Shown here: one piece after another, positions 1 to 5,637 of the stretch
How the letters are laid out: each line of letters starts with the position of its first letter
Position numbering within the stretch: the first letter of the stretch is position 1
Source of the DNA: UKL13-2 sp031370625
GTDB taxonomy: Bacteria; Pseudomonadota; Gammaproteobacteria; Burkholderiales; Usitatibacteraceae
Reading direction: 5' to 3'
Assembly: GCA_031370625.1 (NCBI GenBank)
Contig: JANMQR010000112.1
Location: forward strand, 1 to 10,152
Length of the DNA stretch: 10,152 nt
Notes under the pieces: generated by a model
Seen by the model: the letters and a program-made list of their open reading frames with translations, nothing else
Told to the model about the DNA's origin: nothing
The model's database searches: none
Position numbers and translations under genes: made by a program

Positions 1-1
1 G

Positions 2-64
2 TGCGCGTTTACGAATGCGCTTGATGAAGAGGTGGAGCGGTTTCGCGGGTTTTTAAGGTGTTGA
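2..64 (+). CDS. Possible C-terminal end of an upstream gene (partial)
   Basis: One frame is open from the window edge to a TGA at 62-64 and gives about 20 residues of an acidic, helix-like tail containing LDEEVERFRGFLRC. The other two forward frames stop within 54 bases and look less protein-like. This would suit the last helix of a soluble protein whose body lies outside the window. The piece is too short to assign to any family, and it may not be coding at all. Confidence 0.3.
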   Translation, partial: CAFTNALDEEVERFRGFLRC

Positions 65-139
65 TGGCAAGATGAATTAACCGAGCTTATGACATATTGA
101 GGGCTGATGGCGCGCGAAGCATCATTTCAGGATGGGAAA

Positions 140-687
140 ATGATTGACCAGACCAGACTCAATATCATTCGTGCGCCGCGATTGTTTGCCGCGACGTTAG
201 CCTTGACCTCAGCGATCTGCGTTGCTGCACAAACAGTAGCAGCACCAAATCACTCCCCCCAATCATCCACCACAGGAGCAAAGCGCATGTCACAGATTGC
301 CGAAGGTACATTCGATGTAAAAATGGTTCCGCAATCTGCTGAGCCTGCCGGTGGTGAATCGATTGGTCGCATGTTGCTGGATAAACGTTTTCATGGTGCG
401 CTGGATGCGACCAGCAAAGGACAAATGCTGGCGATGCGGACGGCCGTGACAGGTTCGGCGGGCTATGTGGCGATAGAAGTGGTCACGGGTAAATTGGATG
501 GTCGGCAAGGCAACTTTGTATTGCAACACAGCGGCACCATGAATCGTGGCGCGCCGACGCTTACGCTAACCGTTGTACCGGATTCCGGGCGGGCGAATTG
601 ACGGGGCTTTCAGGCAGCATGGCGATTGATATCGCAGCGGGGAAGCATAATTATCGGTTTGAGTACAGTTTGGCGAAGGCAAATTAA
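140..687 (+). pseudogene. DUF3224-type protein, exported form, broken by a frameshift near the 3' end
   Basis: The body from about position 287 resembles DUF3224 proteins: an opening AEGTFDVKM, a central GYVAIEVVTGKLDGRQGNFVLQ and then HSGT. DUF3224 proteins are small and functionally uncharacterised. The frame ends at TGA 599-601, right after the conserved VVPDSG. The next frame (GAA at 595 to TAA at 685-687) continues with the expected family tail, GELTGLSGSMAIDIAAG and then a YRFEYSL-like strand. One base appears to be missing around 590-591, since restoring it gives DSG-x-GELTGL. ATG 140 has AGGA at 129-132 and encodes a Sec-like signal (Arg-containing n-region, LFAATLALTSAICVAA core, likely cleavage near TVAA). 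A second start at 287 would give a cytosolic protein. The gene converges with the minus-strand gene ending at 700. Either it is a recent pseudogene or the base is a sequencing error. Confidence 0.72.
274..289 (+). promoter_or_regulatory. Strong internal ribosome binding site and ATG inside the DUF3224-type gene
   Basis: AGGAG at 274-278 stands 8 nt before ATG 287, in frame with the longer reading frame. The protein starting here opens directly with the DUF3224 fold (MSQIAEGTFDVKM), which is the usual layout of cytosolic family members. It could be the main start, with the signal-peptide form from ATG 140 being secondary, or the reverse. The sequence alone does not settle which is used. Confidence 0.5.
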
Positions 688-699
688 GCAGCGCCAGAA

Positions 700-903
700 T
701 TAGCGCCAAGTGCGAACCAAAAAATCGACGAAGGGTGCCCCGAAATAAAAACCGAGAACTGCACATGACGCAGTAATAAACACAAGCCATCGCTTGTGCT
801 CAAGCGGACTACCGGAATTCCAGGACCACGTTACCCAACAAAATACAAAGAAGCCGAGCACCGCTGCCAGAAGAGCATTGATGAACGGATTGGATGAGGT
901 CAT
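700..903 (-). CDS. Small two-helix membrane protein, unknown function
   Basis: This is a 67-residue protein with two predicted membrane segments at about residues 8-28 (rich in Leu, Ala, Phe and Trp) and 39-58. A short loop containing LEHKRW joins them, and the C-terminus ends in RTWR. I do not recognise the family. The ATG at 903 has only a weak GA-rich stretch upstream and is directly abutted by an inverted repeat (904-938). The gene lies 78 bp downstream of the secreted protein gene on the same strand and could be transcribed with it. Its stop is 12 bp from the end of the DUF3224-type gene, so the two are convergent. Two clean hydrophobic segments with a charged loop make real coding likely, but no conserved motif confirms it. 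Confidence 0.55.
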   Translation of the reverse strand: MTSSNPFINALLAAVLGFFVFCWVTWSWNSGSPLEHKRWLVFITASCAVLGFYFGAPFVDFLVRTWR

Positions 904-938
904 GGCTCGGCTCTGAAAACTTTATTCGAAACCGAGCC
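904..938 (-). promoter_or_regulatory. Inverted repeat abutting the start codon of the small membrane protein gene
   Basis: GGCTCGG at 904-910 and CCGAGCC at 932-938 form a perfect 7-bp stem around a 21-nt loop. On the minus strand the 3' arm ends at the base immediately before ATG 903, so the folded mRNA would bury the ribosome-binding region. On the plus strand the repeat is followed by a T-rich stretch (941-948), so it could instead act as a weak terminator for rightward transcription. The pairing is visible; the role is inference. Confidence 0.4.
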
Positions 939-981
939 CGTTATTTTTGCGATCTGCATTGATGACGTAATGGCAGAAAAA

Positions 982-1389
982 TTACTTTGTTTTCTCTCTT
1001 ACGACTTTAATAAATTCATTGTATTCCTCAACCGATACATTGCCTGCCTCAATGTGCGCATCGGCGTAGCGACGCATCTCTGTTGAATAAACGGTTAAAC
1101 AATCGCGATAAGTGGCGAGATTCGCGTTGAGAACTTTTAATTCGTCGTTGGTCTTTGGCTTGCCGGCGACTTCTGGTTTTACGCAGTTGTGTTTTGGCAC
1201 GTTGATGGGTGTGGCGGCCACGGGTGCTGGCGCGGCTATCGGTGCCGCTGCGGGTGCCGCAGGTGCGGCGGCAGGAACGGCTGGCGCAAGGGTGGAAGGA
1301 GGCGGTGCCTTGTTGTATTGCGCTTGAGCGGGAACAGCAACACACGTTGCCACACAGGCACCAAAAATAAATGCAGATAATTTGCTCAT
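982..1389 (-). CDS. Secreted or periplasmic protein with Ala/Pro linker and Cys pair, unknown function
   Basis: Starting at ATG 1389 gives 135 residues. Residues 1-23 form a Sec signal (MSKLSAFIFGACVATCVAVP core, cleavage after AQA, next residue Gln). Residues 29-64 are a low-complexity Pro/Ala stretch, probably a flexible linker. The C-terminal domain (about 65-135) is charged and helical, with cysteines at 69 and 97 that could form a disulfide in the periplasm. Its end contains ADAHIEAGNVSVEEYNEF. An upstream in-frame ATG at 1446 would put 19 residues before the signal, so 1389 is preferred. I recall similar short Cys-pair proteins annotated as hypothetical in proteobacteria, but can name no function. 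Reading frames across the linker on the other strand are shadows of its GC-rich codons. Confidence 0.75.
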   Translation of the reverse strand: MSKLSAFIFGACVATCVAVPAQAQYNKAPPPSTLAPAVPAAAPAAPAAAPIAAPAPVAATPINVPKHNCVKPEVAGKPKTNDELKVLNANLATYRDCLTVYSTEMRRYADAHIEAGNVSVEEYNEFIKVVREKTK

Positions 1390-1676
1390 ATTCAAAATCT
1401 TTCGTAAATTAAAAATGTTCAAACTGGTTCGGATAACGACATCCAAGACCTCAATCCTAAACTAATCTTGTTGGTGATGACAAATCAATAATTTTAACAA
1501 GGCACCAGCACTGGCGCGGCGAACGGGTCATTTTTGCCTCGAACGGCACGCTAGTGCTAGTGTTTAACATCATTACTATTTTTATAGAGACGCCAACTCA
1601 ATACGGCGATCTCGCTTGAGCGAACGCCCCCCGCTCCCTCATTCCCTCCCCCGCGTGGGGGGAGGGAAGCCTGTCA
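1390..1676. other. Intergenic region, 287 bp
   Basis: No open frame here looks like protein. The part next to 1389 is AT-rich and should hold the leftward promoter of the secreted-protein gene, but I cannot pick clear -35 and -10 boxes. The middle (1500-1560) is more GC-rich, with small symmetric pieces: a tandem CTAGTG at about 1550-1561 and a GCAC/GTGC pair. The right end carries the strong hairpin at 1642-1668. Confidence 0.5.
1642..1668. repeat. Long GC-rich hairpin just past the membrane-protein gene
   Basis: An 11-bp perfect stem (arms 1642-1652 and 1658-1668, CCCTCCCCC against GGGGGAGGG with an outer TT/AA) closes on a 5-nt loop. It begins 9 bp beyond the stop codon at 1677 of the leftward membrane-protein gene, where a transcript end is expected. 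Neither side has a T-run, so it is not a standard intrinsic terminator. It may stabilise the 3' end of the mRNA or be a copy of a dispersed intergenic repeat. Confidence 0.6.
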
Positions 1677-2093
1677 TCAGGCAGCATGCATCCATAAAAA
1701 CGCCAAATTAAGAATGAATGGCACTGCTAAAACAATGGCGGAAAAAAAGTAGGCGGCGCGAAAAATACCGTAGGCATCGGCGTAAGGTTTGCCTTCAGAA
1801 GCCTTGGGACGCAGCACTTCCCGCCATAAAAATGGATGAAAAAAAGTAAAGAATGAAAACGCGATTGAGGTAGGGAACGTCTCGCGGATTTGCGGAAACG
1901 ATACACTCAAAAAACTTTTTAGCCGACTGAATTCAAACGCGAAAACAAACACAGCACCGAAGAAAGTGATGAACGCAAACGTGCTCAGGAATTTAGTCGA
2001 GGAGCCGACCATAAATGTGCTGGCGACGTAGATGGCGATGGCAATTGTCCACGTGCGCCAGTACAGGGGCAGGTACGAACGATACGGTGGCAT
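1677..2093 (-). CDS. Multi-helix inner-membrane protein, unknown function
   Basis: This 138-residue protein is rich in Phe and Ala. It has likely membrane helices at about residues 14-32, 36-55 and 113-135, and a further hydrophobic or re-entrant segment at about 76-90 containing FSFFTFFHPF. The loop 91-108 is charged and contains LRPKASEGKPYADAYG. I recognise no family. It starts 41 bp after the dxs stop on the same strand with no terminator between, so read-through from xseB-ispA-dxs is plausible. The ATG at 2093 lacks a well-placed Shine-Dalgarno (the nearest GGAA is about 18 nt away), so expression may depend on the upstream gene. The regular hydrophobic pattern supports real coding. Confidence 0.65.
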   Translation of the reverse strand: MPPYRSYLPLYWRTWTIAIAIYVASTFMVGSSTKFLSTFAFITFFGAVFVFAFEFSRLKSFLSVSFPQIRETFPTSIAFSFFTFFHPFLWREVLRPKASEGKPYADAYGIFRAAYFFSAIVLAVPFILNLAFLWMHAA

Positions 2094-2134
2094 TGATTAA
2101 CGTAAAGGTTTTCCGGGAGGAATTTCGTCGCTCG

Positions 2135-4069
2135 TTAGCTAGCCGCTTTGTGCGACAGGCGCGCCTCAGATTTCTGCGCGAGCCATGATTCGACCGACCG
2201 CATAATGCCGTCTTTGTTCAGGCCACAATCAGCGAGCAACACTGATGGATCGCCGTGTTCCACAAACGCATCAGGCAAGCCAAGCTGCAAGACTGGCATG
2301 CTCAAACCCTGCGCTTCAAGCGATTCCAACACCGCACTTCCGGCACCGCCCATGACGACGTTTTCTTCAATCGTCACCAAGTAATCATGTGTGGTCGCGA
2401 GTTTGAAAATAAGCTCTTCGTCAATTGGCTTGACGAAGCGCATGTTGGCTACTGTCGCGTTCAATTCATCGCCCGCGTCGGTTGCCGGTTTCACCATTGA
2501 GCCGAAAGCGAGAATGGCAACACGTTTTGCGGGGAACCCTTTGATCTCGCGGGTCGCTTCCCTGACTACAACGCCCTTACCGACTTCCAGCGCCGTCATC
2601 TCGCTCTGAATCGCCACGCCCGGCCCGTTGCCACGCGGATAGCGAACAGCTGCTGGCGAATCAAGCGTGAAGGCGGTATACAACATTTGCCGACATTCGT
2701 CTTCGTTCGATGCGGCCATCACGGTCATGTTCGGGATGCAGCGCAAAAACGACATGTCAAACGCGCCGTGATGTGTGGGGCCATCGGCACCGACCAAGCC
2801 ACCGCGATCCAGCGCGAACACCACCGGCAGATTTTGAATTGCGACATCGTGAATCAATTGGTCATAACCACGTTGCAGGAACGTGGAGTAAATAGCTAAC
2901 ACGGGCTTCATGCCGTCAGCCGCCAAACCGGCGGCAAACGTCACCGCGTGTTGTTCCGCGATCGCCACATCGAAATAACGATTTGGATATTCCTGCGAAA
3001 ATTTAACCAGCCCCGAGCCTTCGCGCATCGCGGGCGTAATGCCGACCAGGCGCTTGTCCGCGCGCGCCATGTCGCACAGCCAATCGCCAAAAATTTGGGT
3101 GTACGTGAGCTTGGGCTTCGCGTCAGGCGCCGATACAGCTTTAACAAAACCAACCTTGGGGTCAAATCGTCCGGATGCGGCGTGGTACTGGATCGGATCA
3201 TCTTCGGCCAGCTTGTAGCCTTGGCCTTTTTTCGTGACCACATGCAAAAACTGCGGGCCGCCGAGCTTCTTGATATTACCCAGCGTTTCTACCAGCACAT
3301 CGACGTTATGGCCATCAATCGGGCCAACATAATTAAAACCAAATTCTTCAAACATCGTTGATGGCGAAATCATGCCTTTTGCATGTTCTTCCACGCGCTT
3401 CGCGATTTCTTTGAACGTTGGGGTGGCCGACAAAATTCGTTCGGCAGTTTTTTTGGTGGTGGCGTAAAACTTGCCGGACATTAGCTTCGCGAAATAATTA
3501 TTCATCGCGCCAATCGATTCTGAAATCGACATATCGTTGTCGTTCAGAATCACGATCACATCTTCGCGGCCCACATTGTTCATCGCTTCAAAGGCCATGC
3601 CGCCGGTAATCGCGCCATCGCCGATGATGGCAACAGATTTACGATTGGTGCCGGATAAGCGTGACGCGACCGCCATGCCGAGCGCTGCAGAAATGGACGT
3701 GGACGAATGCGCGGTGCCGAAGGTGTCGTAAGGGCTTTCTTCGCGACGCGGGAAGCCGGCGATGCCGCCCTTCTGCCGCAGCTTCGGCATGCCCGCTTTG
3801 CGACCCGTCAAAATTTTATGGCCGTAAGTTTGATGTCCGACGTCCCAAACCAGGCGATCTTCCGGCGTGTTGAAAACATAGTGCAACGCAATAGTGAGTT
3901 CAACGGTGCCCAAATTCGATGAAAAATGGCCGCCGGTGGTGGACACCGAATCAACGATAAATTCGCGCAGCTCGATGGCCAACGCAGGCAAATCGCGGCG
4001 ATCCACTTTGCGTAAATCGGCGGGATCGGAAATCGGATCAAGGAGCGGGTATTTTGTATTTGTTGTCAT
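2135..4069 (-). CDS. dxs: 1-deoxy-D-xylulose-5-phosphate synthase
   Basis: This cytosolic enzyme uses thiamine diphosphate to condense pyruvate with glyceraldehyde 3-phosphate into DXP, the entry step of the MEP isoprenoid pathway and a precursor route to thiamine and pyridoxal. The 644 residues match the family length (about 620-645). Visible landmarks are GGHFSSNLG (46-54, with the conserved His48), WDVGHQTYGHKILTGR (75-90), the TPP/Mg motif GDGAITGG (150-157) with the downstream NDNDMSISE (176-184), the catalytic Glu372 in AIAEQHAVTFAAGLA, and DRGGLVGADGPTHHG (421-435). The C-terminal transketolase domain follows and is intact. ATG 4069 is chosen over an in-frame GTG at 4129, because the added 20 residues (rich in Lys and Gln) are not typical of the family. 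Its Shine-Dalgarno is poor: GAGG lies about 15 nt upstream. It sits 102 bp after ispA. Confidence 0.97.
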   Translation of the reverse strand: MTTNTKYPLLDPISDPADLRKVDRRDLPALAIELREFIVDSVSTTGGHFSSNLGTVELTIALHYVFNTPEDRLVWDVGHQTYGHKILTGRKAGMPKLRQKGGIAGFPRREESPYDTFGTAHSSTSISAALGMAVASRLSGTNRKSVAIIGDGAITGGMAFEAMNNVGREDVIVILNDNDMSISESIGAMNNYFAKLMSGKFYATTKKTAERILSATPTFKEIAKRVEEHAKGMISPSTMFEEFGFNYVGPIDGHNVDVLVETLGNIKKLGGPQFLHVVTKKGQGYKLAEDDPIQYHAASGRFDPKVGFVKAVSAPDAKPKLTYTQIFGDWLCDMARADKRLVGITPAMREGSGLVKFSQEYPNRYFDVAIAEQHAVTFAAGLAADGMKPVLAIYSTFLQRGYDQLIHDVAIQNLPVVFALDRGGLVGADGPTHHGAFDMSFLRCIPNMTVMAASNEDECRQMLYTAFTLDSPAAVRYPRGNGPGVAIQSEMTALEVGKGVVVREATREIKGFPAKRVAILAFGSMVKPATDAGDELNATVANMRFVKPIDEELIFKLATTHDYLVTIEENVVMGGAGSAVLESLEAQGLSMPVLQLGLPDAFVEHGDPSVLLADCGLNKDGIMRSVESWLAQKSEARLSHKAAS

Positions 4070-4171
4070 AACGTTAATTTTTTGCCTCACTTGCTTTTGC
4101 GTCACTTCGCTTTTGCCGCACTGCTGCACTCACTTCTGTAACGTGACTTTGGCAAACTTACGCCTAGTTTA
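4070..4171 (-). other. ispA-dxs spacer with an imperfect tandem repeat
   Basis: The 102 bp between ispA and dxs is longer than the other gaps in this operon. It holds two near-identical blocks, 4087-4100 and 4102-4116, each TCACTT(C)GCTTTTGC on the plus strand, which read as GCAAAAGC(G)AAGTGA in the dxs leader. The frame stays open across most of it from GTG 4129, so it could be a leader or a slightly extended dxs N-terminus. No known riboswitch pattern or clear promoter is visible. Confidence 0.4.
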
Positions 4172-5062
4172 CTAAGAATCACGTCTCACAATAAATTCCG
4201 CTAGTTGTCGCAACCGGTTTGCACGGTCACCAAAACATGCCACCGCGTCCTGCGCATCCGCGAGCAATTCGTCGGCAAATCGCTTGGCGGGCACCAAACC
4301 CATCAAACTGACATACGTTGGCTTGTTGGCATCCTGATCCTTACCGGCTGTTTTCCCTAACTTCTCAGTATTAGACTCGCAATCCAGTATATCGTCCACT
4401 ACCTGAAAAGCTAAGCCCACGCACTTGGCATAGCGGTCAAGATGCTGCGTTTCATCCGCCAGCAAGGTTCGCCCACACAAGGCACCCAACTGCACAGACG
4501 CGCGAATGAGTGCCCCGGTTTTCAAAATGTGCATAAATTCGAGTTCGGGCAAGGTAATAACTTTACCCACGTTCGCCAAATCAATCGCCTGCCCGCCCGC
4601 CATGCCTTGCGAGCCGCAGGCCTTGGTGAAGTGATGCAACATGTGCAGTTGCGTCGTCGGGCTATCTGCCAAATTATGAGTGCTCACTATCTCGAAAGCC
4701 AACGCCTGCAGTGCATCACCAGCCAGCAGCGCGGTAGCCTCATCGAATTCGATATGACAGGTTGGCCGCCCGCGACGCAACGTATCGTCGTCCATACAGG
4801 GCAAATCATCGTGAATCAGCGAATAGGCGTGCACAAATTCGACTGCAGCGGAAACGGCTTTTACGCGGGCAGGATCTGCCTCGGTGACCAACCCTGCTGC
4901 GAAGGCCAGCATCGGCCGCACACGTTTACCGCCGCTTAAGGTCGAATAGCGCATCGCCGCATGCAGACGCTGCGGTTGTACGTCGGGCGATGGCAGGAGG
5001 TCACTTAGGGTGCGCTCCATGTCGAGCGCGACCTGGCGCGCCCAATCGTGAAAATCATTCAT
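4172..5062 (-). CDS. ispA: (2E,6E)-farnesyl diphosphate synthase
   Basis: This cytosolic prenyltransferase adds isopentenyl diphosphate to DMAPP and then to geranyl diphosphate, giving C15 farnesyl diphosphate for quinone tails, undecaprenyl phosphate and other isoprenoids. Its 296 residues match the family. The first Asp-rich motif is DDLPCMD (85-91), with the extra two residues typical of bacterial-type FPP synthase, followed by DDTLRRGRPTCH. The second is DDILD (223-227). GGKRVRP (44-50) binds IPP, and AGDALQALAFE (114-124) and GGQAIDL (156-162) are also conserved. Tyr80, five residues before the first motif, is the bulky residue that usually limits the product to C15. The start is 15 bp after the xseB stop, and the order xseB-ispA-dxs is the classic proteobacterial arrangement. 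A longer-chain synthase is unlikely given the length and Tyr80. Confidence 0.95.
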   Translation of the reverse strand: MNDFHDWARQVALDMERTLSDLLPSPDVQPQRLHAAMRYSTLSGGKRVRPMLAFAAGLVTEADPARVKAVSAAVEFVHAYSLIHDDLPCMDDDTLRRGRPTCHIEFDEATALLAGDALQALAFEIVSTHNLADSPTTQLHMLHHFTKACGSQGMAGGQAIDLANVGKVITLPELEFMHILKTGALIRASVQLGALCGRTLLADETQHLDRYAKCVGLAFQVVDDILDCESNTEKLGKTAGKDQDANKPTYVSLMGLVPAKRFADELLADAQDAVACFGDRANRLRQLAEFIVRRDS

Positions 5063-5077
5063 TTTACGTTTGTGGAA

Positions 5078-5311
5078 TCAAGATTCGGCATCTTGCTGGA
5101 AGTCTTTAAGCGCACTTCCATCAAGAACCTGAATACGCTGCTGAGCATCGCTTAGTATTTTTTCGCAAAATTTGATCAGCTCGGCCCCGCGCTGGTAGGC
5201 GCTAAGCGACTCTTCCAGCGGCAATTGGCCACTTTCCATTTTTTCAACCAATAAATCCAGTTCCGCCATAGCGGCTTCGAAATTTTTGGGTACAACTGCT
5301 ACTTTAGCCAT
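5078..5311 (-). CDS. xseB: Exodeoxyribonuclease VII small subunit
   Basis: XseB forms the small, helical subunit that joins several copies to one XseA in exonuclease VII, which degrades single-stranded DNA in both directions during repair. From ATG 5311 the protein has 77 residues, the usual size. The family core is complete: NFEAAMAELDLLVEKMESG (about 10-28), LPLEESLSAYQRGAELIKFC (about 30-49), and an acidic C-terminal tail (about 62-77) after AQQRIQVLDG. An in-frame TTG at 5347 would add 12 residues unlike the family, so it was not used. The Shine-Dalgarno before 5311 is weak. It is the first gene of the xseB-ispA-dxs unit, and the partner xseA is not in the window. Confidence 0.93.
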   Translation of the reverse strand: MAKVAVVPKNFEAAMAELDLLVEKMESGQLPLEESLSAYQRGAELIKFCEKILSDAQQRIQVLDGSALKDFQQDAES

Positions 5312-5634
5312 GGAGTTTACCCATAAGAATTCTTTTCGGTACTGCAAAAAAGCAATCTGAAATCATAACCGAATCTGCGCACATGAGTCCAATGCCGAAA
5401 ATCGTCAAGACTGGTGTCAGAATCCCGAATTCACGGCAATTTAGTGTCAAATGCTTGCCTTTTCACCCCCCCTAGGGCAGAATCGCCCCTCCATTTCCCG
5501 TGTCGGAAGAAGTTTTCTGCCACATTTTTTCGGGACGGAGCAAGCGGAGTTAAAAGCTAGTTTTCTCGATCGCCCGGGTGTTGTTTTTACTTTGGTGTCT
5601 CGCCGATTCAGGTGAGAAATTGGAGGTAAGGACT
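5312..5634. other. Divergent intergenic region between xseB and the Rieske oxygenase gene, 323 bp
   Basis: This stretch must carry the leftward promoter of xseB-ispA-dxs and the rightward promoter of the Rieske operon. Visible pieces are a candidate leftward promoter (5362-5392), two copies of GTGTCA 30 bp apart (5414-5419 and 5444-5449), an 8-bp palindrome CCCTAGGG (5471-5478) overlapping a GGGC/GCCC hairpin (5476-5489), and a frame open from GTG 5578 that merges with the Rieske gene. No convincing sigma-70 boxes are seen for the rightward operon, and there is no RNA gene I can recognise. Confidence 0.5.
5362..5392 (-). promoter_or_regulatory. Candidate promoter for the xseB-ispA-dxs unit
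   Basis: On the minus strand TTGGAC (5392-5387) is followed after 19 nt by TATGAT (5367-5362). The spacing becomes 18 if the -35 box is read as TGGACT. The implied start would be near 5355, about 45 nt before the xseB ATG. The -10 box is good and the -35 box moderate, and the spacer is at the long end of what sigma-70 tolerates. This is a by-eye match only. Confidence 0.3.
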
Positions 5635-5637
5635 ATG
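5622..5637 (+). promoter_or_regulatory. Ribosome binding site fixing the Rieske oxygenase start
   Basis: GGAGG at 5622-5626 is a near-perfect Shine-Dalgarno 8 nt before ATG 5635. It favours this start over the in-frame GTG at 5578, 57 bp upstream. Confidence 0.85.

Noticed and set aside
581..601. Programmed -1 frameshift site in the DUF3224-type gene
   Set aside because: There is no X-XXY-YYZ slippery heptamer in the right frame. A simple one-base loss explains the break.
1112..1380. Plus-strand open frames rich in Ala and Gly, or in Cys and Arg, over the secreted-protein gene
   Set aside because: They mirror the Ala/Pro codons of the minus-strand linker. That strand has the signal peptide and coherent C-terminal domain.
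1642..1668. Rho-independent terminator
   Set aside because: The stem is strong but no T-run follows on either strand, so it is kept as a repeat or hairpin only.
2948..3361. 137-codon plus-strand open frame and other frames across dxs
   Set aside because: These are antisense or out-of-frame shadows of dxs with no protein-like pattern or ribosome site.
4070..4129. Longer dxs N-terminus from GTG 4129
   Set aside because: The 20 extra residues are Lys/Gln-rich and unlike the family start. ATG 4069 gives the normal N-terminus and length.
4442..4939. 165-codon plus-strand open frame
   Set aside because: It lies fully inside ispA, which is a clear conserved gene on the other strand, and the translated sequence has no recognisable domain.
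5578..5634. Longer Rieske protein from GTG 5578
   Set aside because: GGAGG at the ideal distance marks ATG 5635, and the extension has no matching site.
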